A DNA stretch of 64,000 nucleotides from an uncultured Hungatella sp. (lineage in GTDB: Bacteria; Bacillota; Clostridia; Lachnospirales; Lachnospiraceae): contig CAJUPP010000010.1 of assembly GCA_910588325.1 (NCBI GenBank), positions 1 through 64,000 of the forward strand, in the 5' to 3' direction. The translations under genes were made by a program, and so were the position numbers. Below, one piece after another: positions 42,597 through 51,794 of this stretch. Each line of letters opens with the position of its first letter. The stretch's first letter is position 1. The notes below the pieces were generated by a model. It was not told the origin of the DNA. It made no database searches and saw only the letters and a program-made list of their open reading frames with translations.

Positions 42597-43640
42597 TTAA
42601 GCTTCTGTCTCCTTCTCCGGTACTGCCGTCTCCGGAAGTTCAGACGGTTTCAGTCCATAACGCTCCCGCACCTTATTTTCAATCTCCAGACAGACAACCG
42701 GATTGTTTCTCAAATAAATCTTGGCATTCTCCCGTCCCTGGCCAATCTTGGCTCCCTGGTAAGCATACCATGCACCGCTTTTTTCCACAATATTCTCCTT
42801 GGCTGCCAGATCCAGGATATCTCCCTCCTTTGAGATTCCCTGGCCAAACATAATATCAAATTCCGCCTCTTTAAACGGAGGAGCAATTTTATTCTTCACT
42901 ACTTTTACACGGACATGGTTTCCTATCACTTCCCCACTCTGCTTCAGGCTGTCTGTCCTTCTCACATCCATACGAACGGATGCATAGAATTTCAAGGCCC
43001 TTCCGCCGGTAGTAGTCTCTGGATTACCAAACATCACGCCAATCTTCTCACGAATCTGATTGATAAAGATAACGGTACAGTTGGACTTGCTGATAATTCC
43101 TGTCAATTTTCTCAATGCCTGTGACATCAGACGCGCCTGCAGACCTACATGGGATTCTCCCATCTCCCCATCAATCTCCGCCTTGGGAACCAATGCCGCT
43201 ACGGAGTCTACAATCACAATATCCACAGCCCCGGAGCGCACCATGGTCTCGGTAATCTCCAAAGCCTGCTCTCCGTTATCCGGTTGGGATATGTACAAAT
43301 TATCAATATCTACCCCTATATTTTTAGCATACACCGGATCCAGGGCATGCTCCGCATCAATAAAACCGGCAATTCCTCCTCTCTTCTGTACTTCGGCTAC
43401 CATATGAAGGGCCACCGTAGTCTTACCACTGGACTCCGGGCCATAGATCTCTATCACACGCCCCTTTGGAATTCCCCCAAGACCAAGGGCCAAATCCAGC
43501 CCCAGAGAGCCTGTCGGAACCGTCTCTATATTCATATTGGCTCCTCTGTCTCCCAGTTTCATCACGGAACCTTTCCCATATGCTTTCTCAATCTGTGTCA
43601 AAGCCGCATCCAGAGCTTTCATCTTATCATCTTTATTCAT
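42597..43640 (-). CDS. recA: recombinase RecA
   Basis: ATP-dependent recombinase and SOS coprotease. The Walker A GPESSGKTT, the Walker B region (VDIVIVDSVAAL), loop L1/L2 and the C-terminal domain are typical. I start at the ATG of MNKDDKMK because GGAGGC is 4 bases upstream; the result is 347 residues. A LexA-type box overlaps its leader, and recX follows. Confidence 0.97.
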   Translation of the reverse strand: MNKDDKMKALDAALTQIEKAYGKGSVMKLGDRGANMNIETVPTGSLGLDLALGLGGIPKGRVIEIYGPESSGKTTVALHMVAEVQKRGGIAGFIDAEHALDPVYAKNIGVDIDNLYISQPDNGEQALEITETMVRSGAVDIVIVDSVAALVPKAEIDGEMGESHVGLQARLMSQALRKLTGIISKSNCTVIFINQIREKIGVMFGNPETTTGGRALKFYASVRMDVRRTDSLKQSGEVIGNHVRVKVVKNKIAPPFKEAEFDIMFGQGISKEGDILDLAAKENIVEKSGAWYAYQGAKIGQGRENAKIYLRNNPVVCLEIENKVRERYGLKPSELPETAVPEKETEA

Positions 43641-43655
43641 GTCTGCCTCCAAACA

Positions 43656-43667
43656 GAACAAATGTTC
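43656..43667. promoter_or_regulatory. LexA (SOS) box of recA
   Basis: GAACAAATGTTC matches the Gram-positive LexA/DinR core GAAC-N4-GTTC. It lies just downstream of the recA -10 and before the ribosome site, fitting a repressor that blocks transcription. Confidence 0.85.
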
Positions 43668-43678
43668 TTTTTCTATTA

Positions 43679-43707
43679 ATCATAATACACCCATCCAAAA
43701 ATGTCAA
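43679..43707 (-). promoter_or_regulatory. promoter of recA
   Basis: Minus-strand TTGACA (43702-43707) and TATGAT (43679-43684) with a 17-base spacer: a strong sigma-A promoter. Confidence 0.8.
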
Positions 43708-43957
43708 CCATATTTCAACTACATTTTCCACGCATATTTTTTCTGTCTACTCCCACAAATGACATCCCTCCTGTTCCTATTTTCAATCTCTTCTTCTGTG
43801 TATTTCGTGAACTTAGGAAGATTTTCCTGTGACCATAACCAGATGAATCTTTCATGAACCAGCCAGAACGACTAGGAATACTATAACATATGTCCTGAAA
43901 AAAAGAAAGTAAAATTTACAACTATTTGATAAAGTAACCGCATGTTACCGTTCACTC

Positions 43958-43987
43958 CATGACGAATCACTCCGCTGATTCGTCATG
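43958..43987. repeat. 12-bp perfect inverted repeat
   Basis: CATGACGAATCA and TGATTCGTCATG flank CTCCGC. No T-run follows on either strand. It lies between the aspS hairpin and the recA promoter; role unknown. Confidence 0.6.
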
Positions 43988-44017
43988 AGCCAATACAGTT
44001 ATGGGACCAAAGCATAA

Positions 44018-44046
44018 GTGCTGCCAAGTGACTTTCTTGGCAGCAC
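44018..44046 (-). terminator. hairpin after aspS, probable terminator
   Basis: GTGCTGCCAAG and CTTGGCAGCAC pair perfectly over 11 bases, 9 bases beyond the aspS stop. The following TTATGCTTT is a weak T-run. Confidence 0.65.
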
Positions 44047-44054
44047 TCTCTCAT

Positions 44055-45839
44055 TTATTCTCCACGAACCTCAATCCTCAGCTCTTCCAGCTGTTTCGGA
44101 TCCACCGGTGTTGGCGCCTCTGTCATCAGGCAGGATGCATCTTTCACCTTCGGGAAGGCAATCACATCACGAATATTATCCGCCCCCACCATAAGCATGG
44201 CCACCCTGTCAAACCCATAAGCCAGCCCTGCGTGAGGAGGAACCCCGTACTTAAATGCCTCCAGCAAAAAGCCAAACTGCTCCTGTGCCTTCTCCGGCGT
44301 AAATCCCAGCACCTCAAACATCTTGGACTGAATATCGCTCTGATGAATACGCACGGAACCGCCTCCCAGTTCCGTTCCATTCAGAACAATATCATAGGCC
44401 TTGGCGCGAACCGCTCCCGGATCACTGTCAATCAGATGCCAGTCTTCTTCCATCGGCATGGTAAAAGGATGATGCATGGCCACAAACCGCCCCTGCTCCT
44501 CGGAATACTCCAAAAGCGGGAACTCTGTCACCCAAAGGAACTTAAAGTCATCCTTCTTTAACAAATCCGCCTGCCTTGCCAGTTCCAGACGCAGATTGCC
44601 CAGCACATCCCAGACTACCTTGTTCTTATCCGCTGCAAACAGCAGCAGATCTCCCGGCTTTCCGTCCATGGCCTTCACCAATGCAGCAAGCTGCTCCTCT
44701 GTCATAAACTTGGCAAAAGACGATTTGTAAGTGCCATCCTCCAAAACAGCCAGATACGCAAGGCCCTTAGCCCCGAATCCTTTGGCAAATTCCACCAGTG
44801 CATCAATCTTTTTCCGGGGCATGTTTCCCTTTCCCTCTGCGTTGATGCCGCGGACAGAACCGCCATTTTCCAGTGCACCTTTAAACACTGCAAACTCACA
44901 GTCCTTCACCACCTGGGAAACATCCTTTAATTCCATTCCGAAACGGAGATCCGGCTTGTCACTTCCAAAGCGGTTCATTGCTTCTATCCAGGTCATCCTC
45001 GGAAGAGGAAGCGGAATCTCAATCCCCAGCAATTCCTTAAATAGTTTGTGAATCAGCCTTTCATTGACGTCCAGCACATCCTCCACATCCACAAAAGAAA
45101 GTTCCATGTCAATCTGGGTAAACTCCGGCTGTCTGTCTGCCCGCAGGTCCTCATCTCTGTAACATCTTGCGATCTGGAAATAGCGGTCATACCCAGAGCA
45201 CATCAACAGCTGCTTAAACAGCTGAGGAGACTGAGGCAGCGCATAGAAAGTCCCCGGGTGAACACGGCTGGGAACCAGGTAGTCACGGGCACCTTCCGGA
45301 GTACTCTTAATCAAGGTAGGAGTCTCAATCTCCAAAAATCCTTCGTCTGCCAGAAACTGCCTTGTCAAAATAGCTATCTTGCTGCGAAACATCAGATTCT
45401 TTTGAATATCTGGTCTTCTCAAATCCAGGAAACGATATTTTAAGCGCAGCTCTTCCTTGGTTTTGGAATTCTCCTCAATAGGAAACGGCGGTGTATCCGA
45501 TTCGGACAGGATTCTAAGGCTTTCAGCCCGCACCTCAATATCACCGGTGACAAGGTTTTCATTGACGCCTCCCTGACGTTTCTCCACCTTTCCTGTAACA
45601 GCAATCACAAATTCACTTCTCAGCTTCTCAGCTTTTGCAAAGCTTTCCCCGCCACAGTCACTTTCTTCAAAGATAATTTGCAGAATGCCGGAGCGGTCCC
45701 TTAAATCTACAAAAATAATTCCTCCTTTATTTCTGCTTTTCTGTACCCATCCCATGACGGTTATGATCTCACCTACATTCTCGGTTCTCACCTCCGTACA
45801 TCGGTGAGAACGTTTTAGTCCCAACATTGACTCTGACAT
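44055..45839 (-). CDS. aspS: aspartyl-tRNA synthetase
   Basis: Charges tRNA-Asp. An N-terminal OB-fold anticodon domain (VMGWVQKSRNKGGIIFVDLRDRSG) is followed by the class II core (motif 2 YRDEDLRADRQPEFTQID, motif 3 GLAYGFDRVAM) with the bacterial GAD insertion between. I start at the ATG of MSESMLG after GGAGGAGAAAATT, giving 594 residues. It follows hisS by 55 bases; the pair forms a well-conserved operon in Clostridia. Confidence 0.97.
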   Translation of the reverse strand: MSESMLGLKRSHRCTEVRTENVGEIITVMGWVQKSRNKGGIIFVDLRDRSGILQIIFEESDCGGESFAKAEKLRSEFVIAVTGKVEKRQGGVNENLVTGDIEVRAESLRILSESDTPPFPIEENSKTKEELRLKYRFLDLRRPDIQKNLMFRSKIAILTRQFLADEGFLEIETPTLIKSTPEGARDYLVPSRVHPGTFYALPQSPQLFKQLLMCSGYDRYFQIARCYRDEDLRADRQPEFTQIDMELSFVDVEDVLDVNERLIHKLFKELLGIEIPLPLPRMTWIEAMNRFGSDKPDLRFGMELKDVSQVVKDCEFAVFKGALENGGSVRGINAEGKGNMPRKKIDALVEFAKGFGAKGLAYLAVLEDGTYKSSFAKFMTEEQLAALVKAMDGKPGDLLLFAADKNKVVWDVLGNLRLELARQADLLKKDDFKFLWVTEFPLLEYSEEQGRFVAMHHPFTMPMEEDWHLIDSDPGAVRAKAYDIVLNGTELGGGSVRIHQSDIQSKMFEVLGFTPEKAQEQFGFLLEAFKYGVPPHAGLAYGFDRVAMLMVGADNIRDVIAFPKVKDASCLMTEAPTPVDPKQLEELRIEVRGE

Positions 45840-45894
45840 AATTTTCTCCTCCATTTGTTCTGTGCATATACTCCCGAAAACCTGTTACACGATG

Positions 45895-47157
45895 TCACTT
45901 CCATTCTTCTTTGTAAAATTCTACAAACTCCCCATATCCTTCTTTCCCCAGCTGTTCCTTCTGGAACTTCTTATTCTTATTCATCTGGGATACCAAAACC
46001 TCTACTCCATTTTTCCGCTCTTCCATAGCCTGCTTCATAATCTGACACAATCTTTCAGAATCCAGACCCTTTTCCAGAAGATATGCCTTTTTGGGATTCT
46101 CACTCTTTACACTGTCTCCCCGATCCAGCAAAATGGTAACAATCCGCTCAAATCCGATGGAAAATCCACAGGCCGGTGTGTCTACGCCTGTAAATTTGCC
46201 GATCATTTTATCATAACGCCCTCCGCCTGCCACAGAACCGCCAAAGCCCTCCATGGATACTTCAAAAATGGTGCCTGTGTAGTAAGACATTCCGCGCACC
46301 AGAGTAGGATCAAAACTCAGCTGAAATTCTGTCTCTGCCACATTGGCTACGGTTTCCATGATAAATGCCAGGTTGTCCGTCACCTCTTTCGCAAGAACCT
46401 TCTCCAGCTTGTCCCCTAATTCCCTGACACCTGCTGCATCCTTTTTCACACTGGACATCAGTTCCAGATACTGGTCCACCCCTTTTTCATCATATCCATT
46501 CTCCAGAAGCTCTGCCTTTACTCCTTCGCTTCCAATCTTATCCATCTTATCCAGGGTAATGAATACCTGGTCTAAAGATTCCTCAGGAAAACCGCAGTAC
46601 AATGCCATTCCTCTCAAAATTCCTCTGTCATTGATCCTCACGGTAAATGCATTGTCAGGGCATATTTTTCCAAGAGCCGTGGTAGTAGCCAGAATCAACT
46701 CAATTTCCGCCATACAGCTGGAATCCCCTAAAATGTCAATATCACACTGAGTAAACTGGCGGAAACGTCCCTTTTGGGGACGATCCGCACGCCACACACT
46801 GCCCATCTGCAAAGCCTTAAAAGGGCTGGGAAGCTGGGCCGAATTGCCGGAATAATACCGGGCCAGAGGAACCGTCAGGTCATAGCGCAGACCGCTGTCC
46901 ACCAAATCATTTTCCTCATTAGCCGTCTCCAGATTCAGCTTTTCTCCCCGTTTTAGAATCTTAAAAATCAGTTTCTCATTATCTCCCCCTTGCTTGCTGG
47001 TCAGATTTTCAATATGTTCCACACAAGGGGTCTCTATCTGGGAAAAACCAAAACCATTGTACGTCTCTTTAATCTGATTCATCACAAAATTACGAATCTG
47101 CATCTCCCCGGGCAAGATATCTCTCATTCCGGTTACTGGTTTTTTCTTTAATGCCAT
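45895..47157 (-). CDS. hisS: histidyl-tRNA synthetase
   Basis: Charges tRNA-His. Class II motif 1 region (PVTGMRDILPG), QMGSVWRADRPQKGRFRQFTQCDIDI and the histidine-binding GGRYD plus GFSIGFERI are present. At 420 residues it has the usual length. A GGAGA site precedes the ATG. Only 34 bases separate it from the GH28 stop upstream, so any promoter lies inside or beyond that gene; I see no T-box leader. Confidence 0.96.
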   Translation of the reverse strand: MALKKKPVTGMRDILPGEMQIRNFVMNQIKETYNGFGFSQIETPCVEHIENLTSKQGGDNEKLIFKILKRGEKLNLETANEENDLVDSGLRYDLTVPLARYYSGNSAQLPSPFKALQMGSVWRADRPQKGRFRQFTQCDIDILGDSSCMAEIELILATTTALGKICPDNAFTVRINDRGILRGMALYCGFPEESLDQVFITLDKMDKIGSEGVKAELLENGYDEKGVDQYLELMSSVKKDAAGVRELGDKLEKVLAKEVTDNLAFIMETVANVAETEFQLSFDPTLVRGMSYYTGTIFEVSMEGFGGSVAGGGRYDKMIGKFTGVDTPACGFSIGFERIVTILLDRGDSVKSENPKKAYLLEKGLDSERLCQIMKQAMEERKNGVEVLVSQMNKNKKFQKEQLGKEGYGEFVEFYKEEWK

Positions 47158-47191
47158 ATCTTACGTCTCCATTTCATTTTTTACGATTATA

Positions 47192-48745
47192 CTAGCTTTC
47201 TATCAAATCCTCAATATGTTCCGTAATTATTTTTTCGCCTTCCTGTCCCTCGATGGTCACATGATCCAGTATCAGCGTTTTAACATTGCCCGCAAAAATC
47301 CCCATACGGCTCACACATTGTACACCGTCCAGCATGGCCGGCTCTCCTGACATAGCATGTTCTGCATAGGAAATCTGCACATTCTTCATCTCCACACACT
47401 CTATCTTTCGCTCTGGAAGACCATACAGATAAGCCGCTGCCACATGACAGTTCTCCGCCTGAATGTCGGAAAATATCAAGGTTTTAATAGAAGGAGTTCT
47501 GTCATCTACCAAAAGTGCTTCCTTCGATGCCACATATTCCGTGTGCCCGTCCGGGTCGCAATAGTAAAAGCTGTTAATCACAAAAGGAGTCATCACATGG
47601 TTCATGCGGATCCGCTCAAACAGTATCCCGTCTATCACTCCGTCTTTCCCACGTCCCCGCCGGGTTTTAATCCGCAGCCCTCTGTCCGTATAGAGAAATT
47701 TACAATCCTTTACAATCAGATTGCACACCCCTCCTGCCATCTCGCTTCCGATGGTGATGGAACCATGACCGTCTCTCATACAACACTGGCGGATCACAAT
47801 ATCTTTGGACGGCGTTTTATATTTGGAACCCATATAGATCTTTCCTGATTTCACGGCAATGCAGTCATCTCCCACGGAAAAATACACTCCCGCAATCTCC
47901 ACGTCCTGGCAGGATTCCGGATCCAGCCCGTCCGTGTTGGGAGAATCCTTGGGATTCAATACTTTCAAATCAATGAATTTCAGGTGATCTGAGAAATAAG
48001 GGTGAATATTCCAGCTGGGGCTGTTCTGTACCTGAATTCCTTGAACCGCCACATTCTGACAGCGATTTAGGAAAATCATCCTGGGCCGGTATGCCCCTCT
48101 CTTCTCCTTCGGTCGGTACCACCAGTTATCCGAGCCGGCGTTTCCATCCAGTACCCCCTGCCCGTATATCTCCACGTTCTCCACACCAATACCTGTAATG
48201 ATGGAGCTGAAACAATCATCCGGATTCCCTTCCCATGTTCCCAGATTATATTCATCCTTCCCATCATTACTTTGTATCATACCTCTTAAAATCGGAAACC
48301 TGCTTCTGTCTGTTTCAGCCGACAGCACTGCCCCTTTGGACAGTTCCAGACGAAGGCCGCTTTTTAAAAACAGACTGGTAATTTTATAGGTTCCCTCAGG
48401 AATCAGCACACGGCTTTCTTTGGGGCAGCTTAAGATCGCTGCCTGAATAAAGGACGTATCATCCTGAATTCCATCGCCTCTGGCCCCGAAATCTTTGACA
48501 TTCAGGGTTAGAAATTCATTTGAAGTGTGAAGTTTTATCTCGGCCTTATAAGATTCCCCTTCCGCCCCAATCACATAATCCGTGTCCGGTTCCAATTCAT
48601 AAACGCTGAAAATCACATTCTTAGCGGTTCCATAGAACCTTCCGTTAACAAATATTTTTTTCTCATGCTCTGATTCATAGATGCTTCCATCATCAAGCTC
48701 CAATGCCACACAGCGGGCAGTCTTAAAAATCGCCTTCATCTCCAT
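47192..48745 (-). CDS. glycoside hydrolase family 28 (polygalacturonase-like)
   Basis: A 517-residue pectin-degrading enzyme. An N-terminal fibronectin-like region of about 80 residues leads to the right-handed beta-helix. All GH28 signatures are seen: NTDG, the catalytic GDDCIAVKSG, GHGSITIGSE and RIKTRRGRG. No signal peptide, so it acts inside the cell on imported oligogalacturonides. I start at the ATG of MEMKAIF (9 bases after GGAG); longer readings exist. It is divergent from a GH105 gene. Confidence 0.93.
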   Translation of the reverse strand: MEMKAIFKTARCVALELDDGSIYESEHEKKIFVNGRFYGTAKNVIFSVYELEPDTDYVIGAEGESYKAEIKLHTSNEFLTLNVKDFGARGDGIQDDTSFIQAAILSCPKESRVLIPEGTYKITSLFLKSGLRLELSKGAVLSAETDRSRFPILRGMIQSNDGKDEYNLGTWEGNPDDCFSSIITGIGVENVEIYGQGVLDGNAGSDNWWYRPKEKRGAYRPRMIFLNRCQNVAVQGIQVQNSPSWNIHPYFSDHLKFIDLKVLNPKDSPNTDGLDPESCQDVEIAGVYFSVGDDCIAVKSGKIYMGSKYKTPSKDIVIRQCCMRDGHGSITIGSEMAGGVCNLIVKDCKFLYTDRGLRIKTRRGRGKDGVIDGILFERIRMNHVMTPFVINSFYYCDPDGHTEYVASKEALLVDDRTPSIKTLIFSDIQAENCHVAAAYLYGLPERKIECVEMKNVQISYAEHAMSGEPAMLDGVQCVSRMGIFAGNVKTLILDHVTIEGQEGEKIITEHIEDLIES

Positions 48746-48767
48746 ATGCATGTTCTCCACGTTTTCA

Positions 48768-48777
48768 CGATATATCG
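48768..48777. promoter_or_regulatory. short palindrome in the GH28 leader
   Basis: CGATATATCG lies between the GH28 -10 and start codon, where a regulator could act. Ten symmetric bases are short; treat as weak. Confidence 0.25.
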
Positions 48778-48790
48778 GTTATTTCCACCC

Positions 48791-48819
48791 ATTGTACCAT
48801 CAACCTTTCTATCCTTCAA
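48791..48819 (-). promoter_or_regulatory. promoter of the GH28 gene
   Basis: Minus-strand TTGAAG (48814-48819) and TACAAT (48791-48796), 17-base spacer. Confidence 0.65.
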
Positions 48820-48849
48820 CCACCAAGTTACCATTTGTCTTCCACACGG

Positions 48850-48878
48850 TTCCAATTCCTCAGACTTTATGCTACAAT
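48850..48878 (+). promoter_or_regulatory. promoter of the GH105 gene
   Basis: TTCCAA (48850-48855) and TACAAT (48873-48878) with 17 bases between; good -10, poor -35, so an activator may be involved. Confidence 0.5.
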
Positions 48879-48942
48879 GTGTATAAAAGCAATGAACAGC
48901 GCTAACTCCAAAATTCTCAAAGAAAAGGTAGGTATACACATT

Positions 48943-50076
48943 ATGGAAATACTGGACCGCTATATTGACCAGCTTCTGGAAAAAAGCAGCCCTCAGGCTC
49001 CTGTCTGGAACATTGAAAAGATAAAACAGGGGGAAAAACCTTCATGGAACTATATTGACGGTTGTATGATTAAAGCTGTCCTGGAATTATATCACATCAA
49101 AAAAGACCCCCGCTATCTGGAATTTGCCGATCATTTTATCGATTATTTTGTAAAGAAAGACGGCTCCATCACTTCCTATGATCCTCTGGAATACAATCTG
49201 GACAATGTAAATGCCGGCAAAACTTTGTTTGAACTGTATCCTCTGACCGGTCGTGAAAAATACCGCAAAGCTATGGATACCATATATGGGCAGCTAAAAG
49301 GCCAGCCCCGCACCTCTGCCGGAAACTTCTGGCACAAGCTGATTTATCCCCATCAAATATGGCTGGACGGTTTGTATATGGCCCAGCCTTTCTACATGCA
49401 GTATGAACTTACATATAACCAGGGAAAAAACTGCAGCGACAGCTACCAGCAGTTCCTCAATGTATATAAACTTATGAGAGATACCAGAAACGGTCTTTAC
49501 TATCATGCCTACGACGATTCCAGAGAATCCTTCTGGTGTGACAAAGTGACAGGCTTGTCCGCCAATTTCTGGCTGAGGGCTTTAGGCTGGTATGCCATGG
49601 CTTTGATTGATACCGTAGAGATTATGCCGGATACCATGGCTGAGGAAAAAGCGGAACTTTCCAGAATTTATCATGAACTCATTGATTCTATGCTTCCTTA
49701 TCAGGATAAAGAGACTGGTATGTGGTATCAGGTAGTAAACCGGGGCGGTATCTCCCCCAATTATCTGGAAACCTCTGGTTCCGCCATCTACGCTTATGCT
49801 ATCATGAAGAGCGTCCGGTTGGGGCTTCTGGATTCTTCCTATTTTATATATGGAAAGAACGCCTTTGACGGGGTATGTAAAAAGTATCTGTCGGAAAAGG
49901 AAGGGCAGCTTCAGCTGGGAGGCATCTGCCTGGTGGCAGGTCTTGGAAATAAGGAGATGAGAGAAGGCACCTTTGATTACTATATGAGAGAACCGGTTGT
50001 ACAGAATGATGCGAAAGGTGTGGCACCGCTGATTTTGGCTTATGTAGAAACCTTGTTTGCCCAAAAGAATCAATAA
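48943..50076 (+). CDS. GH105/GH88-family unsaturated rhamnogalacturonyl hydrolase
   Basis: A 377-residue alpha/alpha-barrel enzyme that removes the unsaturated uronic acid left on pectin oligosaccharides by lyases. Family patches include WHKLIYPHQIWLDGLYMAQPFYMQY, DDSRESFWCDKVTGLSANFWLRALGWYAMAL and ETSGSAIYAYAIMK. No signal peptide, so it is cytoplasmic. I start at the ATG of MEILDRY after AGGTAGG. Together with GH28 it makes a two-gene pectin module. Confidence 0.9.
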   Translation: MEILDRYIDQLLEKSSPQAPVWNIEKIKQGEKPSWNYIDGCMIKAVLELYHIKKDPRYLEFADHFIDYFVKKDGSITSYDPLEYNLDNVNAGKTLFELYPLTGREKYRKAMDTIYGQLKGQPRTSAGNFWHKLIYPHQIWLDGLYMAQPFYMQYELTYNQGKNCSDSYQQFLNVYKLMRDTRNGLYYHAYDDSRESFWCDKVTGLSANFWLRALGWYAMALIDTVEIMPDTMAEEKAELSRIYHELIDSMLPYQDKETGMWYQVVNRGGISPNYLETSGSAIYAYAIMKSVRLGLLDSSYFIYGKNAFDGVCKKYLSEKEGQLQLGGICLVAGLGNKEMREGTFDYYMREPVVQNDAKGVAPLILAYVETLFAQKNQ

Positions 50077-50126
50077 AAACCGTCTCAAAACAAACGGTCT
50101 GCAATTAAGGGGGCTGACTGCCCCCT
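50077..50126. terminator. convergent terminator region of GH105 and hemZ
   Basis: Two hairpins: ACCGT/ACGGT (50079-50097) and GGGGGC/GCCCCC (50109-50125). On the minus strand TTTTTATT follows the first, suiting hemZ. On the plus strand it lies right after the GH105 stop. Confidence 0.6.
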
Positions 50127-51726
50127 ATATTGTTCCAAAAAGCTGTTTCTTTCTCTCAAGCATCTCTTCCACCCGCTCAATATACTGCTCCACATTCTTC
50201 ACATTCTCTACCCGTTCAATCCGGTTTTCCCCCGGAATCACCCGTTTGGTAGTGGTGCCTGCGCCGCAGCCGATGATGGTCTGCTGTTCCTCCATAATCA
50301 AAATATTGTAGATGCATTCTTTCCCCGGCCGTGCATACCCTACATTCTCAAAATTTCCGGCCATATTTTTCTGCCGGTAAAGATAGTATGGATTCATCCC
50401 CATAGTTCTGGCATACGAAGCCGTCAGGTCAATCATCTCCTGAGTATTGGTGATTTTTAAATCCTTATATGCCTCTTTCATGATATTGAGTCTGGCCGCT
50501 CTCTTTATGGCAAGGGAATGGACTGTCAGACTGTCCGGCCCCAGGGCCTGCACCGCCTCCATGGTTAAACGTACATCTTCCATCTCTTCCTGAGGAAGCC
50601 CGATAATCAGATCCATATTGATATTGTCAAAGCCCTCCTCCCGAGCCATCATAAATTTTTCTTTCACATCCTCCACCGTATGGCGGCGTCCAATCAGATC
50701 CAGAGTCTCCTGCTTCATAGTCTGAGGATTGATAGAGATCCGGGTAACCCCGTAGTGCTTCAGCACCTTCAGCTTTTCTCTTGTAATACTGTCAGGCCTT
50801 CCTGCCTCCACTGTAAACTCGGAAACTCCAGAGAAATCAAAGGTTCCCTTAACCTTCTCCAGCAGACGCTCCAGCCCTTCCTGAGAAAGAGAAGTAGGCG
50901 TACCGCCTCCAATATATACCGTATCCATAGGGCATCCCTGTCTTTCCATGGCCACATAATCCAGTTCCCGAAACAGGGCATCCAGATACAGATCCGTCCG
51001 TTCTTTCCATTGGTCAATGGGATAAGAGGTAAAAGAGCAGTAAAGGCAGGTGGTAGGGCAAAATGGAATCCCTATATACAGACTATAGCCTCTCTGATAA
51101 TCAATCTTCTCCAAAAGACTTTTCTCTCTTTTTGCAATGTCAATGCTTAAAGCAATCTTTTCATCACTGGCATAATAGCTATTCTTCATAAAGCGGGCAA
51201 TCTCATCGTCGGTCATTCCCTGGTACAGTCTGGTCAGCGCAATCTTCGTAGGCCTTATGCCGGTCAGACTCCCCCACGGAAGCATCTTCCCGGTCCGCTC
51301 CAGCAAAAGGGCATAAAGCCTTCTTTTAATCTTATTCTTGGCATCCGTTCTTTCGTCATACTCCACCATCAAAGGCTCCTCCAGGTGTTTCATCTCCTCC
51401 TTAAGCGCCTTTGGCAGGCTGCCAAAAACATGAAACTCACAACTTCCGCAGGAAATAATCCGAAGAGAAAAGGATTTCCGATCCTCCCTTACCATACCTT
51501 CCAACACAAAGATTGCCCCATCTTCCTCTTTGCGCCCAGCCTGACCTGGCAGCCGGCTGCATTTTTCTTGAGGCACAAGCTGCGCCTCAAACGCCTCAGC
51601 TTTGTCCTGACCGGCTCCTTTCTCTTCTGCCATCTCATACTCAAACATCTCCCCAGGATAAAATGCCATCAATAATTCTCTGATATCCTGCTCATAAGAC
51701 ATATCATTCAGTCGTATCTTAATCAT
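50125..51726 (-). CDS. hemZ: HemZ-type radical SAM protein (coproporphyrinogen dehydrogenase-like)
   Basis: A 533-residue radical SAM protein. A C-x3-C-x2-C cluster motif (CPTTCLYCSF) follows an N-terminal extension of about 220 residues found in HemZ. The IGGGTPTSL motif and the HemN-like C-terminus are present. HemZ is grouped with oxygen-independent coproporphyrinogen dehydrogenases, though many Clostridia with it lack heme synthesis and its true reaction is uncertain. It follows the MBL-fold gene by 68 bases, as part of the conserved relA-MBL-hemZ order. Confidence 0.9.
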   Translation of the reverse strand: MIKIRLNDMSYEQDIRELLMAFYPGEMFEYEMAEEKGAGQDKAEAFEAQLVPQEKCSRLPGQAGRKEEDGAIFVLEGMVREDRKSFSLRIISCGSCEFHVFGSLPKALKEEMKHLEEPLMVEYDERTDAKNKIKRRLYALLLERTGKMLPWGSLTGIRPTKIALTRLYQGMTDDEIARFMKNSYYASDEKIALSIDIAKREKSLLEKIDYQRGYSLYIGIPFCPTTCLYCSFTSYPIDQWKERTDLYLDALFRELDYVAMERQGCPMDTVYIGGGTPTSLSQEGLERLLEKVKGTFDFSGVSEFTVEAGRPDSITREKLKVLKHYGVTRISINPQTMKQETLDLIGRRHTVEDVKEKFMMAREEGFDNINMDLIIGLPQEEMEDVRLTMEAVQALGPDSLTVHSLAIKRAARLNIMKEAYKDLKITNTQEMIDLTASYARTMGMNPYYLYRQKNMAGNFENVGYARPGKECIYNILIMEEQQTIIGCGAGTTTKRVIPGENRIERVENVKNVEQYIERVEEMLERKKQLFGTI

Positions 51727-51794
51727 ACGTTCTTCCCCCCAGCCATTCTCTCAAGTTTCAGCCAACTTTCTTGCCCATATCGCCTGATCACACC

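Larger units (their letters stand above)
43641..44054. other. interval between recA and aspS
   Basis: The recA promoter and LexA-type box lie at one end, and the aspS hairpin at the other. Between them is a 12-bp perfect stem (43,958-43,987). No gene was found in the rest. Confidence 0.7.
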
